This document shows, in pieces, positions 40,969 to 50,033 of a DNA stretch of 64,000 nt; positions within the stretch are counted from its first letter, which is position 1; each line of letters starts with the position of its first letter. The stretch spans positions 1 through 64,000 of the forward strand of contig JBALXS010000011.1 of NCBI GenBank assembly GCA_036960485.1, written 5' to 3'. The notes beneath the pieces are model-generated. The model searched no databases. It was not told the DNA's origin and worked only from the letters and a program-made list of their open reading frames with translations. This stretch comes from Rs1 sp036960485. Lineage in GTDB: Bacteria > Pseudomonadota > Gammaproteobacteria > Pseudomonadales > Balneatricaceae. The translations under genes were made by a program, and so were the position numbers.

Positions 40969-41913
40969 CTAGTTCTTAACCATAAACTCATTAACATTTT
41001 CAGATGTTACTAACTTGAACGGAATATAGACTTTTTGATCAACTTTTTCACCGCGCGCAAGTTTCAATGCAGTATCAACAGACCCAGAACCTTGCCCCTT
41101 TGCGTCTTGGAATACTGTGACATCCAAATCACCCGCCTGCATAGCAAAAAGAGCATCTTGAGTCGCGTCAACACCGCCAACTACTACATCCTTCATGGAG
41201 ATGCCTGCAGCTTTCATAGCTTGTATGGCGCCAATGGCCATTTCATCATTGTTGCCGAATACTGCATCAAAGGGTTCGCCAGAAGAAATCCAGTTGGTCA
41301 TCAAATCTTGTGCTTTGTCACGCGACCATTCAGCGGTTTGCTTATCGATCAATGTGATGAATTTGCACATGTCCATGCCAATCACATCTTCAAAGTCTTT
41401 TGAACGCTGTACAGCAGCTTGATTAGACAATTGTCCCATCAACATGTACGCACGCGCCCCGCCCGATTTACCTTGAGCACGCAAGTCTTGGCACATACGA
41501 AATGCCGCCAATGTGCCCGATTCAATTTCATTTGAAGCGACGAACGCTTGGTTTTCAGGAAGGTCGTTAACGTTAACAGGTTCACGATTGATATAGACTA
41601 ACGGTACGCCTGCTGCTTTAGCGGCATTTGACATGGCTGTGGTTGCATTTGTATCAACAGCATTGACAATGATTGCGTCTACACCTGAGGCGATGAAGTT
41701 ATTGATTTGGTCAAGCTGCTTGGCAACATCATCAGTCGCATCTTCGATTTGCAGATCAACCTTGTCTAATGTTTTAGCATGATCTTCCATGCCATTACGC
41801 ATGATTGTTAGAAAATTATCATCAAAACGCGATACTGAAACGCCAATTGTTTCAGCCATTACAGTTGTTGTCATCAGTGCAGTGATACCCACTGCGAGTA
41901 GAGTTTTTTTCAT
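40969..41913 (-). CDS. sugar-type ABC substrate-binding protein, probable myo-inositol binding
   Basis: The ATG at 41913 (GGAGA upstream) gives 314 residues with signal peptide MKKTLLAVGITALMTTTVMA (cleavage after VMA). The mature fold is Peripla_BP type I: IGVSVSRFDDNFLTIMRNGM, then SGVDAIIVNAVDTNATTAMS, and GVPLVYINREPVN, the ribose/inositol-binding pattern. GNNDEMAIGAIQAMKAAG and VGGVDATQDALFAMQAG close the cleft. It resembles myo-inositol-binding proteins (IbpA-type) of alphaproteobacteria and marine gammaproteobacteria. It is the first gene of the transporter operon. Confidence 0.88.
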   Translation of the reverse strand: MKKTLLAVGITALMTTTVMAETIGVSVSRFDDNFLTIMRNGMEDHAKTLDKVDLQIEDATDDVAKQLDQINNFIASGVDAIIVNAVDTNATTAMSNAAKAAGVPLVYINREPVNVNDLPENQAFVASNEIESGTLAAFRMCQDLRAQGKSGGARAYMLMGQLSNQAAVQRSKDFEDVIGMDMCKFITLIDKQTAEWSRDKAQDLMTNWISSGEPFDAVFGNNDEMAIGAIQAMKAAGISMKDVVVGGVDATQDALFAMQAGDLDVTVFQDAKGQGSGSVDTALKLARGEKVDQKVYIPFKLVTSENVNEFMVKN

Positions 41914-42346
41914 ATTATTTTTCTCCATAATTAGCGACCGGCTCACTAAACAACATCTACCGGTTGTCCCGTAGGACAAGTTAAATCATTAAAGTAGGCT
42001 TATGCATTGCATGAAACCAAGTGGCCTTCAATGAACTTCATAAACCCTCAAACTAAGTTTTAGGGTTACTTAAATTGAGCCATGTTGATAATGGCTCGAA
42101 TGCTGCAGAATCTCTACCACCAGAGACTGTGTTTTGCTCTTTTTTATTTCCAAGCTTTTATTTTTTAACACATTTATATTTAACTTATCGCTGATTTTAA
42201 ATATTGCGCGATTGGCTTACAAGGTAATACAAATAGCACTGGGCTAGTACATTAAAAGTACATGCATTAAAAAACCCTAACCCACTAACACCGTAATGAC
42301 CCATAGTATTGCTTTTTTTAGTACATACTGCCTTTGCGATACTCTC
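41914..42346. other. promoter-proximal gap of the inositol transporter operon
   Basis: No gene is supported. Two small hairpins lie here: AACCCT/AGGGTT (42046-42070) and GAGCCAT/ATGGCTC (42078-42098), which may be leader structures in the transporter mRNA. I see no LacI-type operator in this gap, so control of the transporter may differ from that of the iolD operon. Confidence 0.45.
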
Positions 42347-43237
42347 TTATTTAATCAAATAACGTTCGATAAATTCACGACTATTAATAGCATTTTGCAA
42401 TGGGTTGTTCGCTATCTCAGGATCCATATCCTGCTCCACTGTTACCCAGCCTTGATAGTTTATTTGCTCCAGAGCGGCGCGCACCGCGCTGAAATTGACC
42501 GCGCCTTTACCCAGTGGACAAAAGATACCTTGGCTGATCGCGCGATAAAAATCGATCCCTTGATCGACCACGTTTTTATGTATCACACTATCGATATCTT
42601 TAAAGTGAAGATAAGCAATTCTATCTGCGTATTGGCTGATAATATCCTCGGCCTTCATACCCGCATAATAACAGTGACCAGTATCGACACACAGGCTAAC
42701 AAGTTCAGCAGGCAAGTCATCCATTGCTCTGTCCAACTCGTCGCGGTATTCGATATAACAGCCAGTATGAGGGTGCAGTGTCGGTTGAATATCGTGCGCT
42801 AAACAAATCTCACTGGCTTGGCGGATCGTCTCCATCATGGCTTTCCAGTCACCACTATCTAAGCGGGTTGCGCTGCTCACTTGACCTGCTTGATCAGTAC
42901 GGGGTGACACAACATGATCGATTACCACCATGTATTTAGCACCCAGAGCCTGCAGGATTTCACAGTTACGGCGAGTGAAATCTAAAATATCTGCGCGCTG
43001 CGATCCATCATGTAAATGCTTAAACAAAGTACCGGCAATGACCTGCAGATCACGTTGCGCTAACTCATCACGCAGCTGTGAGATATCTGTGGGTAAAAAC
43101 CCGAGAGGACCAAGTTCAGTCGCGCTGTAACCTGCACTGCTGATTTCATTCAGTACTTGCTGCCAAGGTAAATTCTTCTCGCTATCTGCGAACTCCACGC
43201 CCCAAGAACAAGGTGCATTAGACAGTTGTAACTTCAT
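42347..43237 (-). CDS. iolE: IolE-like inosose dehydratase (sugar phosphate isomerase/epimerase fold)
   Basis: The 296-residue TIM-barrel protein of the AP-endonuclease-2/xylose-isomerase-like superfamily shares layout with IolE. It begins MKLQLSNAPCSWGVEFADSE and has GTLFKHLHDGSQ. Metal-ligand-type runs are LHPHTGCYIE, LVSLCVDTGHCYYAGM and IAYLHFKDID, with Glu in VTVEQDMDPEI. IolE dehydrates 2-keto-myo-inositol to 3D-(3,5/4)-trihydroxycyclohexane-1,2-dione, the substrate of IolD. The ATG at 43237 has AAAGGAA at the right distance; an ATG three codons upstream is too close. An IolI isomerase is the alternative call. It is divergent from iolD across 568 bases. Confidence 0.75.
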   Translation of the reverse strand: MKLQLSNAPCSWGVEFADSEKNLPWQQVLNEISSAGYSATELGPLGFLPTDISQLRDELAQRDLQVIAGTLFKHLHDGSQRADILDFTRRNCEILQALGAKYMVVIDHVVSPRTDQAGQVSSATRLDSGDWKAMMETIRQASEICLAHDIQPTLHPHTGCYIEYRDELDRAMDDLPAELVSLCVDTGHCYYAGMKAEDIISQYADRIAYLHFKDIDSVIHKNVVDQGIDFYRAISQGIFCPLGKGAVNFSAVRAALEQINYQGWVTVEQDMDPEIANNPLQNAINSREFIERYLIK

Positions 43238-43400
43238 CAATCCCATTTCCTTTAACCACTAGTGATTTCTTTTGAAATCTCTATTTATATGTACTTTTCA
43301 AAACGCCCAGTACGCTTTTAATAGCGACGAGCCTCTCTTGCTATTTCAACATAAATAACACTTGCTATAACAAACATTAATCAAGGTTCCCGTTACAAGC

Positions 43401-43431
43401 CTTCACTTTGTAAAGCAAAGAATTTACCCTT
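43401..43431. repeat. dispersed repeat, copy 1
   Basis: A 31-base stretch, CTTCACTTTGTAAAGCAAAG then AATTTACCCTT, matches 26 of 31 bases with 48098-48128, in direct orientation. Both are intergenic and flank the iolD-iolC block. Its meaning is not known. Confidence 0.6.
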
Positions 43432-43491
43432 TTATGATTAAAGTTTGCTCTGATTCATCTTTTAATCGATGAAAAAGCAACCGTATTATTA

Positions 43492-43505
43492 TGATAACGT
43501 TTTCA
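43492..43505. promoter_or_regulatory. LacI-type operator, one mismatch
   Basis: TGATAACGTTTTCA agrees with the LacI/GalR-family consensus TGNAANCGNTTNCA at all but one fixed position. It is 93 bases from the second site at 43585 and lies in the divergent iolE/iolD gap. The LacI gene at 37157 is the likely binder. Confidence 0.65.
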
Positions 43506-43584
43506 TCAAGTCAATTAAAAAAATACAATTAATTACAAATAACCCGCGAATACGGCTAATTTGCAGTTTTTATTTATTTTATAT

Positions 43585-43598
43585 TGAAAACGTTTGCA
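43585..43598. promoter_or_regulatory. LacI-type operator, full consensus match
   Basis: TGAAAACGTTTGCA matches the LacI/GalR consensus TGNAANCGNTTNCA exactly and is nearly symmetric about the central CG. It lies 207 bases before the iolD start codon. Two sites about nine helical turns apart would allow looping by a LacI-type dimer pair. Confidence 0.75.
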
Positions 43599-43805
43599 AA
43601 AATCATATGCAATGATTTATATTTCTGCTTGAAGATGAAACAGCGAGTACTTTTTGTGTCTCTATTTTCTACAACCTGTAATGTTTATTGGCACGATATC
43701 CTGTGAGCTGTTATTAGATTTTCAGAAGATGCGCATAGGCAGAACTAGTAAATAGACAGAGCCAGTAAACAGTTAACTCGCTTATAAAAATAAAAGGCTA
43801 ATTAC

Positions 43806-45722
43806 ATGACCGATGTTGCTCAAAACTGCATACGCTTAACCGTTGCTCAAGCGCTGATTAAATATCTAACAGTGCAAAAAATAAAAGATGAAAGCCGCGG
43901 TATTGCTAAAGAGCAATTACTATTTGGTAGTGCTTTTGCTATTTTCGGCCACGGTAATGTCACTTGCCTGGGTGAGCAACTGGCGCAAAACCAGCAGTTG
44001 ATCCCCACTTGGCGCGGGCAAAACGAGCAATCCATGGCGTTAGCAGCTGTAGCCTACGCTAAAGCAAATCGACGTAATCGTATTGCAATAGCCACCTCCT
44101 CTGTAGGCCCTGGTGCAACTAACATGGTAACGGCAGCAGGTGTCGCTCACACTAATCGCTTACCGCTATTGTTGATAAGTGGCGATGTATTCAACTCACG
44201 TTTACCTGATCCTGTATTACAACAAGCAGAGCATTTTAATAACCCAACCACGACCGTGAACAATGCTTTTGAAGCCGTTACGCGCTACTGGGATAGAATT
44301 ACCAGCCCTGAACAACTGATGCAAAGTTTGCCGCAAGCGATCGCTACATTGCTCGACCCTGCAGATTGTGGTCCGGTATTTCTAGGCCTACCACAAGATG
44401 TGCAAGGCATGAGTTATGATTTCCCTAAATCCTTTTTCGAAGAAAAAATCCACCGTATACGCCGTCCTCAACCAGAAATGTGTGATTTAGAGGTTGCTGC
44501 GCAACTATTAGTTAAAGCTGAAAAACCAATCATTATTGCCGGCGGAGGGGTGTTCTATTCACACGCTGAAAACGAGCTACTTAGTTTTGCCAAAAAGCAC
44601 GCAATTCCAATTGTGGAAACCATTGCAGGTCGCACCCAATTCACTGCAGATCAAAGCTTAAACTGTGGTCCAATTGGACCAACAGGATCCGATAGCGCCA
44701 ATGCTTTAGCTGCACAAGCAGATGTTGTGCTGGCGATTGGCACTCGTTTACAAGATTTTGTCACTAGCTCATGGAGTGCTTTTCAAAACCCCAATATGCA
44801 GTTAATTAGCATCAACACCGCAAGGTTTGATGCAATTAAGCACCGCGCATTGGCTATTATTGCGGATGCTAAAGCTGCATTAGAGCCGCTTGATAGAATA
44901 ATGAGTGATTTAAGCACTTCGCAACATACAGATGCTGATTTAAACAATCTACGCCAAGCTTGGCTAACCAACGCGCTGCAATTGCGTCAACTATGGCTTG
45001 ATAAAGTAGCACAACGCACCGCCTTAGATGACACTGAAATCTCTTCTTATGCGCAAGTCATTGGCCAAGTAAATAAGCACTGCGATGTTGATGACAAAGT
45101 AATGACCGCCGCAGGTGGCCTACCAGCAGAGCTAAATATGAACTGGCTTGCCCGCAGTGTCGGCAACTTCGATATTGAGTTTGGCTTCTCTTGCATGGGT
45201 TATGAAATAGCCGGTGGCTGGGGCGCTAAAATTGCAGAACCGGAACGCGATGTGATTGTATTAGTCGGTGATGGCTCTTACCTTATTATGAATTCAGATA
45301 TCTATAGCTCTGTGCTTAGCGGTCACAAAATGATTGTGATTGTCTGTGATAATGCAGGCTTCGCAGTGATTAACAAATTACAAAACAATACCGGTAACCA
45401 ATCTTTTAATAACTTACTAGATGACTGTGCTCACCGCCGTGGAGATAAGCCTCTTCCTAGAGTTAATTTTGTGCAACACGCACAAAGCATGGGTGCCAAT
45501 GCTGAAAAAATTACCAATGCCAACGATATAGGCGATGCACTAGCTCGCGCAAAAGCCAGTGATGTAAGTTACGTAATAGTGGTTGAGACCGATCAGCATC
45601 GCTGGTCAAACGTTGATGCTTGGTGGGAAGTAGGTTTACCAGAAACCTCTGATATCCCGGCTGTTAATCAAGCGCGTGAGCAATGGGATTTAGGTAGAAA
45701 GAAACAACGCCGCGGCGTTTAA
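43806..45722 (+). CDS. iolD: 3D-(3,5/4)-trihydroxycyclohexane-1,2-dione hydrolase
   Basis: The 638-residue ThDP-dependent enzyme matches IolD in length and order of domains. The N-terminal pyrimidine-binding domain has FGHGNVTCLGEQLA and WRGQNEQSMALAAVAYAKAN with the catalytic-type Glu, and TSSVGPGATNM. The central FAD/NAD-like domain has PIIIAGGGVFYSHAENELLS and CGPIGPTGSDSANALAAQAD. The C-terminal PP domain has VGDGSYLIMNSDIYSSVLSG followed later by CDNAGFAVINKLQ, the GDG-N27-N motif for ThDP. It opens the ring of the dione to 5-deoxy-glucuronate. It heads the six-gene iol operon. Confidence 0.95.
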   Translation: MTDVAQNCIRLTVAQALIKYLTVQKIKDESRGIAKEQLLFGSAFAIFGHGNVTCLGEQLAQNQQLIPTWRGQNEQSMALAAVAYAKANRRNRIAIATSSVGPGATNMVTAAGVAHTNRLPLLLISGDVFNSRLPDPVLQQAEHFNNPTTTVNNAFEAVTRYWDRITSPEQLMQSLPQAIATLLDPADCGPVFLGLPQDVQGMSYDFPKSFFEEKIHRIRRPQPEMCDLEVAAQLLVKAEKPIIIAGGGVFYSHAENELLSFAKKHAIPIVETIAGRTQFTADQSLNCGPIGPTGSDSANALAAQADVVLAIGTRLQDFVTSSWSAFQNPNMQLISINTARFDAIKHRALAIIADAKAALEPLDRIMSDLSTSQHTDADLNNLRQAWLTNALQLRQLWLDKVAQRTALDDTEISSYAQVIGQVNKHCDVDDKVMTAAGGLPAELNMNWLARSVGNFDIEFGFSCMGYEIAGGWGAKIAEPERDVIVLVGDGSYLIMNSDIYSSVLSGHKMIVIVCDNAGFAVINKLQNNTGNQSFNNLLDDCAHRRGDKPLPRVNFVQHAQSMGANAEKITNANDIGDALARAKASDVSYVIVVETDQHRWSNVDAWWEVGLPETSDIPAVNQAREQWDLGRKKQRRGV

Positions 45723-45838
45723 CAATTAATCAACAGCTTTTTCAAAACGTTCTAAGCGAAAGCTGCAACAAATTTAATCGATACAGATCCGACTTATTAC
45801 ATATAAAAGTTTGATCGCACAGTTATTTGAGGTATTCA

Positions 45839-47008
45839 ATGTTTAACGAAGAAAGAAGATTAGCCACCCCGATACGCTGGGCAATGGTAGGTGGCGGTCG
45901 CGGTAGCGAGATAGGTCATGCACATCGCGCAGCAGCAGCAAGAGATAATTTATTCACCTTAACCGCGGGCTGCTTTGATCTAGATCCACAACGCAACCTT
46001 GAGTTTGCACAAAACATCGGTGTTGCCACGGATCGTTGTTACAACGATTATAAGGACATGTTTGATGCAGAATCGCACCGCGAAGATGGTATTCAAGCGG
46101 TTTCAGTGGCAACACCAAATGGGACTCACTTTGCAATTTGCAGCGCTGCACTTGATGCAGGCTTACACGTCATCTGTGAAAAGCCGGTTACTTTCACGGT
46201 CGCTGAATCTGAGCAATTAAAGGCTCAAGCAAGTGCAAAAAACAAAATATTCGCGGTGATGTATGGCTACTCTGGATATCAAACAGTGCATCAAGCACGT
46301 GCGATGATTGCACGCGGTGATATAGGCGCAGTACGAGTAATTAATATGAGCTTTGCACACGGCTTTCATAACACTGCCGTTGAAGAACATAGCCCTGGTG
46401 CTAAATGGCGCATGAATCCTGAAATCTCAGGCCCTAGTTATGTGTTAGGTGATTTAGGTACCCATACTTTTTATCTTGCCAGCTTAATGACAGATCTTAA
46501 AGTGGATAAGCTAAGTTGCATGCGCCAAAGCTTTATTCCCTCACGCGCCCCCCTTGAAGATAACGCACACGTCATGCTCAAGTTTGAATCAGGTGCCGTT
46601 GGCACGCTGTGGGCAAGCTCTGTTAATGCAGGCTCTATGCATCGCCAAATTGTGCGCGTAGTGGGCGAAAAAGGCAGCATAGAATGGTGGGATGAGCGAC
46701 CGAATCAGCTATTAGTTGAAATGCAGGGCGAGCCGGCTCAAACACTAGAGCGTGGCATGGGTTACATGGCTGATAATGACGCCGTGAATTGTAATCGTAT
46801 TGGTGGCGGTCATCCTGAAGGTTTCTTTGAATCTTGGGCAAACTTATATCACCGCTATGCTTTGGCGATGGATGCCATGGATAAAGCCGATACTGATACT
46901 TTAGCCGAGCTTTGGTATCCAGATATTGATGATGGTATCGAAGGAGTGCGTTTATTAGAGTGCTGTGTTGAATCGGCTGATAATGATTCAGCCTGGGTTA
47001 AATTCTAA
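45839..47008 (+). CDS. Gfo/Idh/MocA oxidoreductase, inositol dehydrogenase-like
   Basis: The ATG at 45839 (GAGG upstream) gives 389 residues. The NAD(P)-binding Rossmann start is WAMVGGGRGSEIGHAHRAAA (GGGxG/S-type). The EKP motif is VICEKPVTFTV, and the C-terminal half has GPSYVLGDLGTHTFYLASLM with the catalytic H. It belongs to the Gfo/Idh/MocA group that includes scyllo- and myo-inositol dehydrogenases. Position after iolD and before iolC (TAATG overlap) shows membership of the operon. With the second such gene at 50034 the locus has two dehydrogenases, one perhaps for another inositol isomer. Confidence 0.88.
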   Translation: MFNEERRLATPIRWAMVGGGRGSEIGHAHRAAAARDNLFTLTAGCFDLDPQRNLEFAQNIGVATDRCYNDYKDMFDAESHREDGIQAVSVATPNGTHFAICSAALDAGLHVICEKPVTFTVAESEQLKAQASAKNKIFAVMYGYSGYQTVHQARAMIARGDIGAVRVINMSFAHGFHNTAVEEHSPGAKWRMNPEISGPSYVLGDLGTHTFYLASLMTDLKVDKLSCMRQSFIPSRAPLEDNAHVMLKFESGAVGTLWASSVNAGSMHRQIVRVVGEKGSIEWWDERPNQLLVEMQGEPAQTLERGMGYMADNDAVNCNRIGGGHPEGFFESWANLYHRYALAMDAMDKADTDTLAELWYPDIDDGIEGVRLLECCVESADNDSAWVKF

Positions 47009-48033
47009 TGTATCAGCTTAAGGTTGATCACAGCCGTGAGCTTGATGTTATTTGCTTGGGTCGTGCGGGGGTTGATTTGTATGCACAGCAACCGCAACAA
47101 TCTTTTAGTGAAGTCACTAGCTTTAATAAGTTCGTTGGCGGCTCCCCTGCTAACATAGCAACCACTATTGCTAAGCTTGGGGGTAAAGCAGGCTTTATTG
47201 GCTGTGTGTCAGCAGATGGTTTAGGTGATTATGTTCACCAGTATTTAACTGAGCAAGGCATCAACCTTGAAGGCATGCACACTGATGACTCTGGTACCCG
47301 TACCAGCTTGGCCATTACGCAGATGCAGCCTAATGATCCTGAAGTGGTGTTGTATCGTAATAACGCCGCCGATCTAGCGCTTAAGCCACAACACATTCAA
47401 GCAAGTTACATACAGCGCGCTAAGATACTGTTAATTTCAGGCACTGCACTTTGCATGAGCCCTTCGCGAGAAGCGGCTTTATTAGCGATGAAATTAGCTA
47501 AGTCACTGGGCACTGTTGTAGTGCTCGATATGGATTATCGCGCCTATTCTTGGTCTGATACACAAACCGCTTCACTCTATTATCAAATAGCAGTAGCGCT
47601 TGCGGATATCGTGATTGGTAACACTGAAGAGTTTGCAATACTTGAAGCACTAAACACCCAAGGTTGCGAGTTAACAAAGGAATTAACTGCAACTTGTGAT
47701 GACAGCAGCGCTCAAAACTTACTTGATTTGGGCTGCCAGCTGGTGATTATTAAAGCCGGTGAAGAAGGCTCTAAAGTTTACGCTCAAAACCAAAGTATGT
47801 TTAAAGGTGCGGTATTTCAAGTACAAGCACAAAAACCTTTTGGTGCAGGCGATGCCTTTGCCGGCAGTTTACTGTTTGCATTACTCGCGCAATATACACT
47901 TAAAGATGCTGTTGCTATGGGCGCAGCTTCTGCTGCTATTAACGTAGCAGGGAGCAGCTGCACTGAAGCTTCTCCAAACCTCACGCAGTTAGAGCAGTTT
48001 ATGAGTGAGAAAAGTTATCAGTTCAACCGTTAA
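47008..48033 (+). CDS. iolC: 5-dehydro-2-deoxygluconokinase
   Basis: This 341-residue PfkB-family sugar kinase matches IolC. It begins with a short lead, then DVICLGRAGVDLYAQQPQQS, SFNKFVGGSPANIATTIAKL, and the second PfkB signature PFGAGDAFAGSLLFALLAQY, with the catalytic Asp in GAGDAF. DMDYRAYSWSD is the IolC-type lid. It phosphorylates 5-dehydro-2-deoxy-D-gluconate for cleavage by the IolJ aldolase. Start ATG overlaps the previous stop (TAATG), so it is translationally coupled. There is no C-terminal IolB-like extension. Confidence 0.95.
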   Translation: MYQLKVDHSRELDVICLGRAGVDLYAQQPQQSFSEVTSFNKFVGGSPANIATTIAKLGGKAGFIGCVSADGLGDYVHQYLTEQGINLEGMHTDDSGTRTSLAITQMQPNDPEVVLYRNNAADLALKPQHIQASYIQRAKILLISGTALCMSPSREAALLAMKLAKSLGTVVVLDMDYRAYSWSDTQTASLYYQIAVALADIVIGNTEEFAILEALNTQGCELTKELTATCDDSSAQNLLDLGCQLVIIKAGEEGSKVYAQNQSMFKGAVFQVQAQKPFGAGDAFAGSLLFALLAQYTLKDAVAMGAASAAINVAGSSCTEASPNLTQLEQFMSEKSYQFNR

Positions 48034-48065
48034 CACTAGATATTGCAACTGATAATAATTAAAGA

Positions 48066-48128
48066 TCCCCGAAGTAAGCCTGTTAGTTTAGGCTCACCTT
48101 CACTTCGTAAAGCGGGGAATTCACCCTT
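48066..48128. repeat. hairpin-forming dispersed repeat, copy 2
   Basis: TCCCCG (48066-48071) pairs with CGGGGA (48113-48118), and inside AGCCT pairs with AGGCT, making a bulged stem-loop in the iolC-iolB spacer. Its right half (48098-48128) matches the copy at 43401-43431. It could weaken or stabilise the transcript between iolC and iolB. Confidence 0.55.
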
Positions 48129-48175
48129 AGATGACTCAGGTTTCGCCTCATTCATCTCAATTAAACGGAGGCAAT

Positions 48176-49027
48176 ATGGGAAAGCATATAGCACCATACG
48201 ACAACAAGAACCAACCGATTATTGATGTAAATGACGACACGACACCGTTGTGTTATTTCAACAACGTGCAGCTAAAAAAAGGCGAAAGCTTTAGCTATCA
48301 ACTGGATGAGTATGAATCAGTGGTTACCTTAGCGGGCGGCACTTGCGACATTGCGGTAGATGGACAGAGTTTTGAAAATATTGGTCGCAGAAAAGATGTG
48401 TTCGATGGTCATCCCGCCTCTGTTTATGTCCCTCTAAAGCTGAAAGCAACGATTACTTGTATGAGCGAGCACAGCGATATCTTTATTGCTGGCGGGCGTT
48501 ATGATAAACAGCTAACACCTTTTGTGATCAGTAATGGTGAGACCCTAGATGACACGGTGCAATACGGTTCTGACGATACTAAAACCCATCGCAAGATCAA
48601 ACACATCCTCGGTCAACAAAACAGTGATCTACGTGGTCGATTATTAGTCAGCGAGCTCTTTACCGTAGGCGCTGGCGGCTGGTCGGGCTTCCCTTCTCAC
48701 AAACACGATATTGAGCGCCCACCGATAGAAACGCGTTTTGAAGAAGTGTATCAATTCAGATTTAACCCAGGCAAAGGTTTTGGTGCACAGTTTTTGTATG
48801 AAAACGAAGATGAATGCGGCCCGGCTTATCATGTAAAAACCGGCAGCGTCATTGCTATCGATAAAGGCTATCACCCAAGCGTTGCAGCCCCTGGCTATGA
48901 AATGTATTACTTCACTATTATTGTCGGTGCTAAATCAAAATCATTGCGCCAATTTTGGGATCCGCACCATGAGTATCAAGTGCACACCATTCCCGGTATT
49001 AAAGATATGGTGGCTAAATTTAAATAG
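48176..49027 (+). CDS. iolB: 5-deoxy-glucuronate isomerase
   Basis: The ATG at 48176 follows GGAGG by 5 bases and gives 283 residues of the KduI/IolB cupin family. GRRKDVFDGHPASVYVPL and FPSHKHDIERPPIETRFEEV hold metal-ligand His and Glu residues, and IDKGYHPSVAAPGYEMYYF is the second cupin motif. It isomerises 5-deoxy-glucuronate to 5-dehydro-2-deoxygluconate, the substrate of IolC. A longer frame to 48131 adds 15 residues without a ribosome-binding site. It lies 142 bases after iolC with the hairpin between, so expression may be lower or adjusted. Confidence 0.95.
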   Translation: MGKHIAPYDNKNQPIIDVNDDTTPLCYFNNVQLKKGESFSYQLDEYESVVTLAGGTCDIAVDGQSFENIGRRKDVFDGHPASVYVPLKLKATITCMSEHSDIFIAGGRYDKQLTPFVISNGETLDDTVQYGSDDTKTHRKIKHILGQQNSDLRGRLLVSELFTVGAGGWSGFPSHKHDIERPPIETRFEEVYQFRFNPGKGFGAQFLYENEDECGPAYHVKTGSVIAIDKGYHPSVAAPGYEMYYFTIIVGAKSKSLRQFWDPHHEYQVHTIPGIKDMVAKFK

Positions 49028-49032
49028 TGCAG

Positions 49033-49125
49033 CGAGTTGCGAGTGACTTTATGAAGTGCTACCTAGCTTGCAACTGTTTTGCCTTTTTCTTTTAACTTTT
49101 TTTACTCGATACTCGAGACTGCTTT
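49033..49125. repeat. degenerate heptamer-like repeats
   Basis: AGCGAGTTGCGAGT is followed by imperfect ACTCGAT, ACTCGAG and ACTGCTT words, and TTACTCGATAGC near 49123. It lies in the spacer between iolB and the aldolase gene. Words and phase resemble 25217-25270. Confidence 0.45.
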
Positions 49126-49155
49126 TACTCGATAGCGCCTCAAGGAGGCTAATTT

Positions 49156-49986
49156 ATGCTAGTTACGCTTAATGAAATATTGCCACAGGCCAGTGCCAGT
49201 AAAGGTGCTGTGCCCTGCTGTAATGTGTTTGGTTTTGAAGATGCGATAGCCATTATCAAAGTCGCTGAACAACTGCAAAAACCGGTTATTTTAGCCACTA
49301 ATAAAGATATGGTTGAGCAGCTTGGTGTGCAAACACTCGCAGGTATGTTGCTACCTCTAATTGAGAGAAGCAGTGCTCAAGTTTGTCTGCATCTAGATCA
49401 TTGCTATGACGAAAGTACCGTCTATCAAGCAATGCATGCTGGTTACAGCTCGGTGATGTTTGATGGATCGCAGCTAAGCCTTGCAGAAAACATCCGTCGT
49501 ACTAAGCAAGTGGTTGAGGTAGCTGATGCATTGAATGTTAGTGTTGAGGGTGAAATAGGCTCAGTCCCTTATCAAGAGGGTCGCGACCATATTAAATCTA
49601 TTTACACAGTGCCAGAAGAAGCCGCGCAATATGCCAGTGAAAGCGGTCTGGATTGCCTAGCCGTGGCGGTAGGTAATATTCATCGCTTATCTGCACCCAC
49701 CAGCGTAATTGATTTTTCACTGCTAGAAGAGATACAAACGCTAGTGAAGGTGCCATTAGTGATTCATGGTACTTCTGGTATCAAAGAAAGTGATCTTCTC
49801 AAACTCAAGCAAACCGCTGTTGCTAAATTTAATGTCGGGACTTCATTGCGCCAAGCATTAGGCTATGAACTACGTAAAGTCATGGCAGCTGAGCCACAGC
49901 AATACGACAGGCAGTATTTACTGGCAAAAACAGCACCTGCTATTGAAGCGGAAGCTGGCAGAATCATCAGATTATTAGCTGAGTAA
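49156..49986 (+). CDS. iolJ: class II fructose-bisphosphate aldolase family, probable IolJ
   Basis: This 276-residue class II aldolase has VCLHLDHCYDESTVYQAMHA (zinc His and catalytic Asp in HLDH), SVMFDGSQLSLAEN, SVEGEIGSVPYQEGRDHIKS (zinc Glu), AVAVGNIHRLSAPTSVIDF (His) and PLVIHGTSGIKESDLL (His). Position in the iol operon, after iolB, makes cleavage of 2-deoxy-5-keto-D-gluconate-6-phosphate to DHAP and malonate semialdehyde its most likely role. The partner malonate-semialdehyde dehydrogenase (iolA) is not in the window. AAGGAGG precedes the ATG by 6 bases. Direct proof of substrate is lacking. Confidence 0.88.
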   Translation: MLVTLNEILPQASASKGAVPCCNVFGFEDAIAIIKVAEQLQKPVILATNKDMVEQLGVQTLAGMLLPLIERSSAQVCLHLDHCYDESTVYQAMHAGYSSVMFDGSQLSLAENIRRTKQVVEVADALNVSVEGEIGSVPYQEGRDHIKSIYTVPEEAAQYASESGLDCLAVAVGNIHRLSAPTSVIDFSLLEEIQTLVKVPLVIHGTSGIKESDLLKLKQTAVAKFNVGTSLRQALGYELRKVMAAEPQQYDRQYLLAKTAPAIEAEAGRIIRLLAE

Positions 49987-50033
49987 AGCACAATCATCGC
50001 GCCCAATAAGGTCAAAGAAAAAAGGTAGAGTGC

